From NCBI RefSeq assembly GCF_000455265.1, contig NZ_HG005145.1, positions 1 to 33,654 on the forward strand: a stretch of 33,654 bases of DNA. Reading direction: 5' to 3'. The translations under genes were made by a program, and so were the position numbers. Shown here one piece after another: positions 1 through 6,691 of this stretch. Position 1 is the first letter of the stretch. Every line of letters starts with the position of its first letter. Source of the stretch: Paenibacillus antibioticophila. Lineage in GTDB: Bacteria > Bacillota > Bacilli > Paenibacillales > Paenibacillaceae. The notes below the pieces were generated by a model. That model saw only the letters and a list, made by a program, of their open reading frames with translations. It did not search any database and was not told the DNA's origin.

Positions 1-81
1 CCTCATCAACTCCGCTCGACTTGCATGTATTAGGCACGCCGCCAGCGTTCGTCCTGAGCCAGGATCAAACTCTCCAATAAA
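1..81 (-). rRNA. 16S ribosomal RNA, 5' end (truncated by window edge)
   Basis: The minus strand reads TTGGAGAGTTTGATCCTGGC and continues into the universal 16S 5' region (GACGAACGCTGGCGGCGTGCC, then TAATACATGCAAGTCGAGCG). Only about the first 80 nt of the gene are inside the window. The mature 5' end is placed near 81 by analogy with Bacillus 16S, which begins with a short T-rich stretch before GGAGAGTTTG. It lies downstream of lysS, where B. subtilis also has an rRNA operon. Confidence 0.97.
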
Positions 82-152
82 GTGTTTGACTTGCTCATTT
101 CAAAACTGACGAGAATTATTCATTCTCTATTAATACTCACTCGTTGTTCAGT

Positions 153-166
153 TTTCAAAGATCAAC
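153..166 (-). promoter_or_regulatory. boxA-like antitermination site of the rRNA leader
   Basis: The minus strand reads TTGATCTTTGAAAACTGAAC about 75 nt before the 16S 5' end. The TGATCTTTGAAAA core resembles the Bacillales rrn boxA (TGCTCTTTGAAAAC), which recruits the Nus antitermination complex. The call rests on resemblance only. Confidence 0.6.
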
Positions 167-209
167 TTCGATTCTTTTTCGTTACCACCTCATCAGCGGC
201 AACTTTTAT

Positions 210-238
210 ATCATATCACGCTCAATCCAACATTGCAA
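210..238 (-). promoter_or_regulatory. rRNA operon promoter P2 (sigma-A)
   Basis: On the minus strand the -35 TTGCAA (233-238), a 17-nt spacer and the -10 TATGAT (210-215) form a good sigma-A promoter about 120 nt upstream of 16S. It shares the pattern CTTGCAATG ... GTGATA with the upstream promoter at 302-330, so the two look like tandem rrn promoters. Confidence 0.75.
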
Positions 239-301
239 GCACTTTTTTAAATGCTTATGGGTTCGAAATCGTGATGGGCCGTAATTAACGACCGGATATA
301 T

Positions 302-330
302 AATGTATCACGTATCCATAGTCATTGCAA
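302..330 (-). promoter_or_regulatory. rRNA operon promoter P1 (sigma-A)
   Basis: On the minus strand TTGCAA (325-330), a 17-nt spacer and TACATT (302-307) lie 92 nt upstream of P2 and share the same CTTGCAATG / GTGATA framework. A third, weaker candidate further upstream has a perfect -35 TTGACA (426-431), 17 nt and TGTAGT (403-408). Confidence 0.65.
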
Positions 331-460
331 GACATTCTGAATAAAATCCATTTTGTAATATTTTACTGCGGGCAAACTTTTGCATAACGCTTCTTACCTC
401 ACACTACATCTCACGGCTGAGATAATGTCAAGGTGCTTTCGAGCTCTGAGCTTCGAGATG

Positions 461-631
461 CTACCTCACCTTATCCGGTTCATCTTTATAGATGAGATAG
501 ACATCCACGAAGATCACCTGTGCCATCACATAACTGCCATCACTTCCACAGGTTTCTCCCGATCCCGCTCTCCCTAGCCGTTCGACAACTGCTTCTCCGT
601 GGACACGCGGCCATCTGACTTTACTTTTCAT
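461..631 (-). CDS. Possible small protein, 56 aa, unknown function
   Basis: An ATG at 629-631 opens a 56-codon frame ending in TAG at 461-463, just upstream of the rRNA promoters and 30 nt after the tetR stop codon. The C-terminal part (VIFVDVYLIYKDEPDKVR) looks protein-like, with a hydrophobic beta-type stretch and then charged residues. The middle is Gly/Ser-rich. There is no convincing Shine-Dalgarno sequence, only GGAAAT about 13 nt upstream. It could be read from the tetR transcript, be a decayed gene end, or be chance. Confidence 0.25.
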   Translation of the reverse strand: MKSKVRWPRVHGEAVVERLGRAGSGETCGSDGSYVMAQVIFVDVYLIYKDEPDKVR

Positions 632-660
632 TCAGTTATTGAATTTCCGAGCAATTACAC

Positions 661-1182
661 TTAGCTTTTCATTAATTCGGGCATTTTGATCGCCACAGCG
701 ACGTTACACAGCATTCCACGTGCAAGGAACAGCAAGGTCCGCTCTTCGGGGTTCGCAACGCCGGCTTCGTAAAAAGCCTTAAGTACCATATCCCGTACTT
801 GCTTGAACCCGTCTCGCATCGCTGCCTGAATAGCTTCCTCCCGAATGGATTGTGCTTGTAACTGCAAGAACATTTCGTTCTGATGCTTCGCCTGGATGCT
901 CTCGTATTCATAGATTAATTGCTTCTCAAGTGCTTCAGGAGGAGCTGTCTCCACGATAGTGCGGAAAGATTCAATGACACGGGTCCAGGACGCCTCAATC
1001 GCGGTCAACAACAGGCTCTCTTTGGTTGCGAAGAATCGGAACACATAAGGCTGGGAGATGTTCGCCCGTTTCGCCACCTCTGCCGTCGTCGCCCGGTAGT
1101 AGCCTATTTCCGAAAACACTTCAATCGCTGCTGAGATAATATCTGCTCTTCGATTGACCGCTGTAGTTCCCGATTTCGCCAT
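661..1182 (-). CDS. TetR/AcrR-family transcriptional repressor
   Basis: A 173-residue protein with a typical N-terminal TetR helix-turn-helix: residues about 10-55 read RRADIISAAIEVFSEIGYYR, then TTAEVAKRANISQPYVFRFF. The rest is a helical, divergent ligand-binding domain. The ATG at 1182 is chosen because it sits 8 nt after a GGGGG ribosome site and starts where TetR proteins usually start; the frame is open further upstream. It follows the NAD(P)H oxidoreductase gene on the same strand. Inverted repeats at 1208-1226 and 1287-1304 and the 40-bp palindrome at 1914-1953 share a TTGATC/GATCAA core, so it probably represses itself and the oxidoreductase. The inducer cannot be read from sequence; a quinone or electrophile would fit the neighbour. 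Confidence 0.9.
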   Translation of the reverse strand: MAKSGTTAVNRRADIISAAIEVFSEIGYYRATTAEVAKRANISQPYVFRFFATKESLLLTAIEASWTRVIESFRTIVETAPPEALEKQLIYEYESIQAKHQNEMFLQLQAQSIREEAIQAAMRDGFKQVRDMVLKAFYEAGVANPEERTLLFLARGMLCNVAVAIKMPELMKS

Positions 1183-1207
1183 TTCTTGTTCCCCCAGTTG
1201 AAATTGA

Positions 1208-1226
1208 TTGATCAATAATAGATCAA
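1208..1226. promoter_or_regulatory. Candidate TetR operator at the tetR promoter
   Basis: The inverted repeat TTGATCAATAATAGATCAA lies immediately downstream of, and touching, the -10 of the tetR promoter. It contains GATTGATCAAT (1206-1216), also found in the centre of the 40-bp palindrome at 1914-1953. This suggests autoregulation. Confidence 0.55.
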
Positions 1227-1254
1227 TTATACAAGGTGTAAACAAGCAATACAA
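1226..1254 (-). promoter_or_regulatory. tetR promoter (sigma-A)
   Basis: The minus strand has TTGTAT (1249-1254), a 17-nt spacer and a perfect -10 TATAAT (1226-1231), about 45 nt upstream of the tetR ATG. The weak -35 and the overlapping operator fit a repressible promoter. Confidence 0.6.
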
Positions 1255-1286
1255 TCCAGTCCACCGTTGGAACCCTTAGCCTGTCC

Positions 1287-1304
1287 TTGATCAGAGAAAG
1301 ATCA
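1287..1304. promoter_or_regulatory. Candidate third TetR operator
   Basis: TTGATCA-N5-AGATCA lies between the oxidoreductase stop codon and the tetR promoter. It has the same half-sites and the same 5-nt spacing as the operator at 1208-1226, so it is probably a second site for the same repressor. Confidence 0.45.
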
Positions 1305-1311
1305 TATATTG

Positions 1312-1878
1312 TTATGCCTTGCTTGTCATCTCCTCGATCTGTTTTAACCAAGCCAAACGCACCGCTTCGTCAGAGCTCGGCACGGACTCAAAGACTTCAT
1401 GATGAAGCACCTCCATACCGCAATATTCAAATATTCCTGTGTCGGAAGTCAAAAGCAGCGCCTTGTCCATTCCCATCTCTGCATATTGGGAATGTGATTT
1501 TCCTTGCGTGTTGATAATTACAGCCTTTTTTCCCTTCATCAATCCCATTTGCTCGCCATTCACGTAACGGTAGGCAAACCCGTAAGTAAAGACTCTCTCA
1601 ATATAGCCCTTGACGATAGCCGGCAGCCCAGTCCACCATATCGGATAAATGAAAGTGATCACGTCCGCCCACTTAAGATACTCTTGCTCCTGCTCGATGT
1701 CCTCACCAATGCCGCCCAGAATTTCACTGCTGCTGATAACAGGTTGAAATTCTATCGCGTACAAATCGCGCACGACAACCTCATGTCCTTTTTGCCGAAG
1801 ACCTCGGACGGCCGTTTCCAGAATGGCATGGTTAAAACTCTCTTTTCTCGGATGGGCATACACAATCAAATGATTCAT
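1312..1878 (-). CDS. Flavodoxin-fold NAD(P)H (quinone) oxidoreductase
   Basis: A 188-residue protein of the NQO1/MdaB/YwrO flavodoxin-fold family, likely an FMN- or FAD-dependent two-electron quinone or azo reductase. Family signs are the N-terminal strand and phosphate-binding loop (MNHLIVYAHPRKESFNHAIL), the flavin-loop segment ITFIYPIWWTGLPAIVKGYIERV near residue 80, and GKKAVIINTQG near 125. The start is the ATG at 1878, 8 nt after GAGAGGAG, rather than an in-frame codon 6 residues upstream. It has its own promoter overlapped by a 40-bp palindrome and is followed by tetR, suggesting inducible detoxification. It is an insertion in the otherwise conserved lysS-rRNA junction. Exact substrate unknown. 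Confidence 0.88.
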   Translation of the reverse strand: MNHLIVYAHPRKESFNHAILETAVRGLRQKGHEVVVRDLYAIEFQPVISSSEILGGIGEDIEQEQEYLKWADVITFIYPIWWTGLPAIVKGYIERVFTYGFAYRYVNGEQMGLMKGKKAVIINTQGKSHSQYAEMGMDKALLLTSDTGIFEYCGMEVLHHEVFESVPSSDEAVRLAWLKQIEEMTSKA

Positions 1879-1913
1879 AGGGGTATCTCCTCTCAACTTT
1901 AAGTTTTATTTTC

Positions 1914-1953
1914 GTCTCGTAGTTAGTGATTGATCAATCACTAACTACGAGAC
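1914..1953. promoter_or_regulatory. Perfect 40-bp palindromic operator
   Basis: The left half GTCTCGTAGTTAGTGATTGA is followed directly by its exact reverse complement, with no spacer. It begins 1 nt downstream of the -10 of the oxidoreductase promoter and so covers the transcription start. The central GATTGATCAAT recurs at the tetR promoter, pointing to the adjacent TetR regulator as the ligand. Confidence 0.75.
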
Positions 1954-1954
1954 A

Positions 1955-1983
1955 ATTATATGCCACCTCTTCCTCATTTGCAA
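1955..1983 (-). promoter_or_regulatory. Promoter of the NAD(P)H oxidoreductase gene
   Basis: The minus strand has TTGCAA (1978-1983), a 17-nt spacer and a perfect -10 TATAAT (1955-1960). The palindromic operator lies over the predicted start site. Confidence 0.75.
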
Positions 1984-2087
1984 TTTTTTTTGATAAGTCC
2001 CTCTTTGCATTCTAGCTTGTGGAAGCTTAACTTGATATTTCAAGCTTTACTCCAGAATTCCAAAACAACAACTTGTAACAATAAAAC

Positions 2088-2110
2088 AAAAAAGCCGCTG
2101 ATTCAGCGAC
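2088..2110 (-). terminator. Intrinsic terminator downstream of lysS
   Basis: On the minus strand GTCGCTG-AAT-CAGCGGC forms a 7-bp stem (one G-U pair) followed directly by six U. It lies about 140 nt past the lysS stop codon. The stretch 2111-2246 between them holds no convincing gene. Confidence 0.85.
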
Positions 2111-2246
2111 TTTACATAAATGACACGTTAGGCATGAAGCTTTTTCCACTTCATATGAACTCTCCGTTTGTGGTCTGTCTCTCCTGCAGAATGACTGGGG
2201 ATTGCTGCGATCTCTTTTATATCTCTTCACAAACCTCATCTAAGCC

Positions 2247-3761
2247 TTATTCAATTACAGTATTCCGCATATGCGGGAAGAGCAGTACATCGCGAATGGA
2301 AGGCGCGTCGGTCAACAGCATCACCAGGCGGTCGATCCCGATGCCCAGTCCGCCGGTAGGCGGCATGCCGTATTCCAGCGCACGGATGAAATCATCATCC
2401 ATTTCATGCGCTTCATCATTTCCGTGCTCACGCTCCAGCAGCTGCGCTTCAAACCGCTGGCGTTGATCGATCGGATCATTCAACTCGGAGAAGGCATTGG
2501 CATGCTCCCGGGCTACAATGAACAGCTCGAAGCGATCGGTGAACCGCGGATCTTCTTCATTTTTCTTGGCCAGCGGGGAAATCTCTACCGGATGACCATA
2601 TACAAATGTAGGCTGGATCAACGTCTCTTCTACAAACTGTTCAAAGAAAGCATTCAGGATATGACCGAATGTCATATGCGGCTCCACGGGAACCTTATGC
2701 TCCTTCGCCAGACGATGCGCTTCTTCGTTCGACATTTGCACGCCGAAGTCCACTCCGGTTACTTCCTTCACTGCATCGACCATGGATACACGGCGCCATT
2801 GCGGAGTGAGATCAACCTCGTGGCCTTGATAGTGCACGATCTTGGTTCCCAACACCTCTTGGGCAATATGAGCGATCATATTTTCCGTCAGGGCCATGAT
2901 GTCCTTGTAATCGGCATACGCTTCATACAATTCAATCATCGTGAACTCCGGATTATGACGGGTTGAAATGCCCTCGTTCCGGTAAACCCGGCCAATCTCG
3001 TATACCTTCTCCAAACCGCCGACGATCAGACGCTTCAAATGAAGCTCGATTGCGATCCGCATATACAGCTGCATATCCAGTGCATTGTGGTGTGTAATAA
3101 ACGGACGTGCGGCAGCTCCCCCGGCAATGCTGTGAAGGGTAGGCGTCTCAACTTCAAGATAGCCAAGCGAGTCCAGATAGCGGCGCATTGACTGGATAAT
3201 CCGTGAGCGCTTGATGAATGTCTGCTGCACTTCCGGGTTAACGATCAAGTCAACGTAACGCTGGCGATAACGCAGCTCCACATCTTTAAGTCCATGGTAC
3301 TTGTCCGGCAACGGGTAGAGCGATTTCGTCAGAACTTCAAGGTCGGTAACCTTAATCGTCGTCTCTCCGGTCTTGGTCTTGAACACCTCGCCGGTAACTC
3401 CAATAATATCCCCCAGATCTAACGTATCAAAAGCAGCATATTTCACCTCAGGCACACTATCTTTGCGGACATAAATCTGGATCTTGCCCGACAGGTCCTG
3501 GATATGCGCAAAGCTGGCCTTCCCCATCACCCGTTTTGCCATCATACGGCCGGCAACGGATACCTTGATCTGCTTCTCTTCAAGCTCGTCATGCGTCAAT
3601 CCGTCATACTGCTTCAGGATATCTCCTGCCATTGCCGTCCGCTCATACTTTGTCCCGAAAGGGTCTACGCCAAGCTGACGCAGCTCGTCCAATTTCTCGC
3701 GACGCACCTTCAGCAGATCGCTGATCTGGACGACTTCCTGGTTGTTCTGTTCTTCGCTCAT
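2247..3761 (-). CDS. lysS: Lysyl-tRNA synthetase, class II
   Basis: A 504-residue class II LysRS that charges tRNA-Lys in the cytoplasm. An N-terminal OB-fold anticodon-binding domain (about 60-160, with VSVAGRMMAKRVMGKASFAH) precedes the catalytic core. Motif 2 is visible as VYRNEGISTRHNPEFTMIEL and motif 3 as GLGIGIDRLVMLL near the C-terminus. Length matches the Bacillus enzyme (about 500). The ATG at 3761 is preferred because AAGGAG lies 11 nt upstream; a GTG four codons earlier would overlap that site. It lies downstream of greA, with a terminator in between and another after it. Confidence 0.97.
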   Translation of the reverse strand: MSEEQNNQEVVQISDLLKVRREKLDELRQLGVDPFGTKYERTAMAGDILKQYDGLTHDELEEKQIKVSVAGRMMAKRVMGKASFAHIQDLSGKIQIYVRKDSVPEVKYAAFDTLDLGDIIGVTGEVFKTKTGETTIKVTDLEVLTKSLYPLPDKYHGLKDVELRYRQRYVDLIVNPEVQQTFIKRSRIIQSMRRYLDSLGYLEVETPTLHSIAGGAAARPFITHHNALDMQLYMRIAIELHLKRLIVGGLEKVYEIGRVYRNEGISTRHNPEFTMIELYEAYADYKDIMALTENMIAHIAQEVLGTKIVHYQGHEVDLTPQWRRVSMVDAVKEVTGVDFGVQMSNEEAHRLAKEHKVPVEPHMTFGHILNAFFEQFVEETLIQPTFVYGHPVEISPLAKKNEEDPRFTDRFELFIVAREHANAFSELNDPIDQRQRFEAQLLEREHGNDEAHEMDDDFIRALEYGMPPTGGLGIGIDRLVMLLTDAPSIRDVLLFPHMRNTVIE

Positions 3762-3802
3762 TGCTTGTCCCACTCCTTGCCACTAATTAGATTCTATTCA
3801 AT

Positions 3803-3840
3803 AAAAACAGTGAAAGAAGCCTCCGCCGGGGAAGCTTCTT
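3803..3840 (-). terminator. Intrinsic terminator of greA
   Basis: The minus strand has AAGAAGC ... GCTTCTT arms with a GC-rich loop, then TCACTGTTTTT. It lies between the greA stop codon and the lysS start. The U-tract is interrupted, so some readthrough into lysS is likely; I see no strong separate lysS promoter. Confidence 0.65.
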
Positions 3841-3868
3841 GGAACTCAAATTCACCGCTCAAATGAAC

Positions 3869-4345
3869 TTATTTCTTGATATCGATGATCTTATATTGGA
3901 TAACGCCCGCCGGTACATTGACATCGACCGTAGCACCCTTCTTCTTGCCAAGAATGGCTTTGCCAACAGGGCTCTCATTGGATATCTTGTTCTGCAGCGG
4001 ATCGGATTCGGCCGTCCCGACAATCGCATATTCCATCGTATCGCCGTACTCCAGATCCTTAACCGTCACAGTCGAGCCAATGCTCACCGTATCCGTGTCA
4101 ATTTCATCGTTGTTGATAATCCGGGCGTTGCGCAGCATTTTCTCAAGGGTAATGATTCGGCCTTCGATGAACGCTTGCTCATTCTTGGCATCTTCATATT
4201 CTGAGTTCTCGCTAATATCGCCATATCCAATTGCTGTTTTAATCCGCTCGGCTACTTCGCGGCGTCTCACCGACTTCAGGTTCTCCAGTTCCTCTTCCAG
4301 TCTCTTCAGACCGTCCTGTGTAAGAATGACTTCTTTATCACTCAT
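3869..4345 (-). CDS. greA: Transcription elongation factor GreA
   Basis: A 158-residue GreA, the usual length. It binds in the RNA polymerase secondary channel and stimulates cleavage of backtracked RNA. The N-terminal coiled coil (residues 1-75) carries the tip motif GYGDISENSEYEDAKNEQ with its conserved acidic residues. The C-terminal FKBP-like domain shows SPVGKAILGKKKG. The ATG at 4345 follows AGGAGA at good spacing and gives the family N-terminus MSDKEVILTQDG. The frame is open 30 codons further, but that extension is atypical. It has its own near-perfect promoter at 4476-4504. Confidence 0.96.
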   Translation of the reverse strand: MSDKEVILTQDGLKRLEEELENLKSVRRREVAERIKTAIGYGDISENSEYEDAKNEQAFIEGRIITLEKMLRNARIINNDEIDTDTVSIGSTVTVKDLEYGDTMEYAIVGTAESDPLQNKISNESPVGKAILGKKKGATVDVNVPAGVIQYKIIDIKK

Positions 4346-4475
4346 CTCAACCGATTCTCCTGTCATGGAAATAATATTCGCATCACGCATCATTGAGAAT
4401 ATCATATGCAATCGCATGGAGGTCAGACCATCCATGTTGTGGAAGTTATCTCCTGAGGCGAATTTATACTGAAAA

Positions 4476-4504
4476 ATTATAGGTTAACCGGTCTTAAATG
4501 TCAA
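4476..4504 (-). promoter_or_regulatory. Consensus sigma-A promoter of greA
   Basis: On the minus strand TTGACA (4499-4504), 17 nt and TATAAT (4476-4481) are a perfect match to the housekeeping consensus. It leaves a leader of about 120 nt before the greA ATG. Confidence 0.88.
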
Positions 4505-4563
4505 TGACGCGACCCGCAAGGAATGAAAACGCTTCACGCCCTTATGCCCCGCGAACCCAGCAA

Positions 4564-5565
4564 TCAAGCTGTTTCCACGGTTTCCAAAATTTCGTGATTC
4601 TGATTGGCTACGAAATCTTCAAGAATTCGAACCATTTCATCACGCCGGGTCTCCTCCATAATAGCATCCTTAATCCGGGCCGCACCCTTCAGCCCCTTCA
4701 GGTACCAGGCCAAATGCTTGCGCATTTCCTTGACTGCGACGTGTTCACCCTTTAGGGCAGCGAGACGATCCATATGAAGAATCGCAATGCGGATCTTCTC
4801 CTCAGCCTCCGGCTCCGGCAAAAGAACCCCTGTCTTCAGGTACTCCACCGTACGGTACAGCATCCAAGGATTGCCGAGGGCGCCGCGGCCGATCATGACA
4901 CCGTCACAGCCCGTCTCCTCCAGCATCCGCTTCGCGTCTTCCGGCGTGCTCACGTCCCCGTTGCCGATGACAGGAATAGAGACTGATTCCTTCGCTTGCT
5001 TGATATAGCTCCAATCGGCATATCCCGTATACTGCTGTTCCCGGGTACGGCCATGCACGCTGATCGCTTTGCCGCCTGCAGCCTCCACGGCCTTGGCATT
5101 ATCCACGACAAAAATATGCTCGGCATCCCAACCGATACGCATTTTCACCGTTACCGGCTTGCTTACCGCATCGACAACTGCAGATACCATCTCGTGAATT
5201 TTGTTCGGGTCGAGCAGCCAGCGGGCTCCTGCATCACATTTTGTCACCTTGGGAACAGGACAGCCCATATTAATATCGATAATATCGGCATTTGTCTCCT
5301 GATCGACCACCTTCGCGGCTTCAACCAATGATTTGCGGTCCCCCCCGAAAATTTGCAGACTTAGCGGCTTCTCCCGCTCATCGACGAACAGCATTTCCCG
5401 GGTCCGCTTATTGCCGTGAAGGATCGCTTTATCACTGACCATCTCTGCGCAGACAAGCCCGGTGCCAAACTCCTTGGCGATAAGCCGGAAGGCCGGATTA
5501 CATACGCCTGCCATAGGAGCAAGCACGACCTGATTCTTCATTTCAATATCGCCGATCTTCAGCAT
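4564..5565 (-). CDS. dusB: tRNA-dihydrouridine synthase B
   Basis: A 333-residue FMN-dependent Dus enzyme that reduces uridine to dihydrouridine in tRNA. It starts with the flavin-binding APMAGVCNPAFRL and has MGCPVPKVTKCDAGARWLL, which carries the catalytic Cys. HGRTREQQYTG, VIGNGDVSTPEDA and MIGRGALGNPW complete the TIM-barrel phosphate-binding set. The ATG at 5565 follows GAAGGAAG. It lies downstream of folK-yazB, as in B. subtilis (yacF). Confidence 0.96.
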   Translation of the reverse strand: MLKIGDIEMKNQVVLAPMAGVCNPAFRLIAKEFGTGLVCAEMVSDKAILHGNKRTREMLFVDEREKPLSLQIFGGDRKSLVEAAKVVDQETNADIIDINMGCPVPKVTKCDAGARWLLDPNKIHEMVSAVVDAVSKPVTVKMRIGWDAEHIFVVDNAKAVEAAGGKAISVHGRTREQQYTGYADWSYIKQAKESVSIPVIGNGDVSTPEDAKRMLEETGCDGVMIGRGALGNPWMLYRTVEYLKTGVLLPEPEAEEKIRIAILHMDRLAALKGEHVAVKEMRKHLAWYLKGLKGAARIKDAIMEETRRDEMVRILEDFVANQNHEILETVETA

Positions 5566-5608
5566 GATGGTTCACTTCCTTCTCTCATGTATCTATGGAT
5601 TATGGGCT

Positions 5609-5818
5609 CTAGCGCTCCGGAAGCTTTAATTCCTCCAGGTCCAGGCCAAGAACATTCGCAATTTTATTTAAAATTTGATCTTCTATGCGGCGGTTTCCCC
5701 GCTCAATAGCTCCGAGCACAGCCAGAGAAATACCGGTCTGCTCAGCAAGCTGCTGCTGGGTAAAGCCTTTTAGTTTGCGGAATGCGCGGATGCGCTGGGC
5801 CAGCTGCATGTTTTCCAA
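5609..5818 (-). CDS. yazB: Small XRE-type helix-turn-helix protein (YazB-like)
   Basis: A 69-residue single-domain Cro/C1-type DNA-binding protein: IRAFRKLKGFTQQQLAEQTG then SLAVLGAIERGNRRIEDQIL, the classic XRE helix-turn-helix over residues 10-60. It overlaps the folK 3' end by about 49 nt in another frame, so it is translationally embedded in the folate operon, as yazB is in B. subtilis. The longest frame begins with TTG at 5818; an ATG three codons in (5809) is the alternative. Target unknown. Confidence 0.85.
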   Translation of the reverse strand: MENMQLAQRIRAFRKLKGFTQQQLAEQTGISLAVLGAIERGNRRIEDQILNKIANVLGLDLEELKLPER

Positions 5819-6315
5819 AATCGTACGCCGTCCTTTCCGTCCAGGACGTTCAAGGCACTTTCTATTTGCTCCTTCAACTCCGGATCTTCTTCATTAACAA
5901 TGTCATTCATCGGTACGAGCACGAAAGCCCGCTCCATCATCCGCGGGTGAGGCAGGGTTAAATGGTCCGTATCCATTTGTTTCCCCTTGATCCACAACAA
6001 ATCGAGATCAACCGTTCGCGGTCCCCAGCGAATGGTTCGTTCCCTCCCAAGCACATGCTCGATCTGGAGCATGACCTGAAGCAAAGCCTCCGGCGCAAGC
6101 GTAGTTCGCAATGCCAGCGCCATGTTCACAAAATTAGGCTGGTCAACAGGCCCCACCGGGTCTGTCTCGTACAGCTTGGAGCAGCGGAGCACCGTAATTT
6201 CCTGATGATCATGAAGCAGGCTAATGGCCTGCATCAGCGTTGCTTCCCGATCACCCAAATTAGCCCCTAATGCAATATAAGCCTCTGAACCGTCAGAGGG
6301 AGATAGTTTGAACAT
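5770..6315 (-). CDS. folK: 6-hydroxymethyl-dihydropterin pyrophosphokinase (HPPK)
   Basis: A 181-residue FolK, which transfers pyrophosphate from ATP to 6-hydroxymethyl-7,8-dihydropterin. Family motifs are AYIALGANLGDRE at the N-terminus, YETDPVGPVDQPNFVN (about 50-65), RWGPRTVDLDLLW with the metal-binding aspartates (about 98-110), and LTLPHPRMMERAFVLVPM. It lies 10 nt after folB, and its 3' end overlaps yazB. Confidence 0.95.
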   Translation of the reverse strand: MFKLSPSDGSEAYIALGANLGDREATLMQAISLLHDHQEITVLRCSKLYETDPVGPVDQPNFVNMALALRTTLAPEALLQVMLQIEHVLGRERTIRWGPRTVDLDLLWIKGKQMDTDHLTLPHPRMMERAFVLVPMNDIVNEEDPELKEQIESALNVLDGKDGVRFWKTCSWPSASAHSAN

Positions 6316-6325
6316 ACTACTCTAC

Positions 6326-6688
6326 TCACTTTCTCGACCGCCGAAGCTGCGCCGTCACACCCTCAAAATGAATATCGAACGGCGGATGCGGCTTCGTAAC
6401 AGCGACCGTCAAGGCATCTACCCTAGTATAAGTGTCCAGAACCGTCGATGCAATACATTCGGCAAGCGCCTCAATTAATTTAAAGCTTTTTTTCTCGACA
6501 ATTTCTTTTACCGTCATGTGGATCTCGGCATAATTTACCGTTTTCGACAGGTCATCCTGCTTTCCCGCTTCCTCCAGATCCAGCTCCAGATCCAGATCCA
6601 CGTAAAATCGCTGCCCCAGCTTGCGCTCCTCATCGAACACACCGTGGTATCCGTAATATTCCATACGGCGAATGATCATTCTATCCAT
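6326..6688 (-). CDS. folB: Dihydroneopterin aldolase
   Basis: A 120-residue FolB, the exact family length. It cleaves dihydroneopterin to 6-hydroxymethyl-dihydropterin and glycolaldehyde. Visible signatures are YYGYHGVFDEERKLGQRFYV (substrate pocket with the conserved Glu), VNYAEI near residue 50, LIEALAECIA, and the C-terminal catalytic-lysine region VAVTKPHPPF. Start at 6688; an ATG three codons later is possible. It follows folP by 3 nt. Confidence 0.95.
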   Translation of the reverse strand: MDRMIIRRMEYYGYHGVFDEERKLGQRFYVDLDLELDLEEAGKQDDLSKTVNYAEIHMTVKEIVEKKSFKLIEALAECIASTVLDTYTRVDALTVAVTKPHPPFDIHFEGVTAQLRRSRK

Positions 6689-6691
6689 GAT

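Noticed and set aside
269..292. A GGGTTCGAAATC stretch resembling a tRNA T-arm
   Set aside because: No acceptor, D or anticodon arms can be built around it. It lies between the two rRNA promoters and looks coincidental.
380..577. A plus-strand 65-codon frame opposite the rRNA promoter region
   Set aside because: It has no ribosome site, its composition is unlike a protein, and it is antisense to the rRNA leader and the small minus-strand ORF.
2027..2239. A minus-strand 70-codon frame after lysS, and a short MKWKKLHA frame within the same stretch
   Set aside because: The long frame runs straight through the lysS terminator and is Cys/Arg-rich without any motif. The 8-codon frame has a fair ribosome site but nothing downstream to regulate except the terminator.
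4346..4435. A 30-codon N-terminal extension of GreA starting at ATG 4435
   Set aside because: AGGAG is too far from that ATG, GreA proteins do not carry such an extension, and the ATG at 4345 has a good ribosome site.
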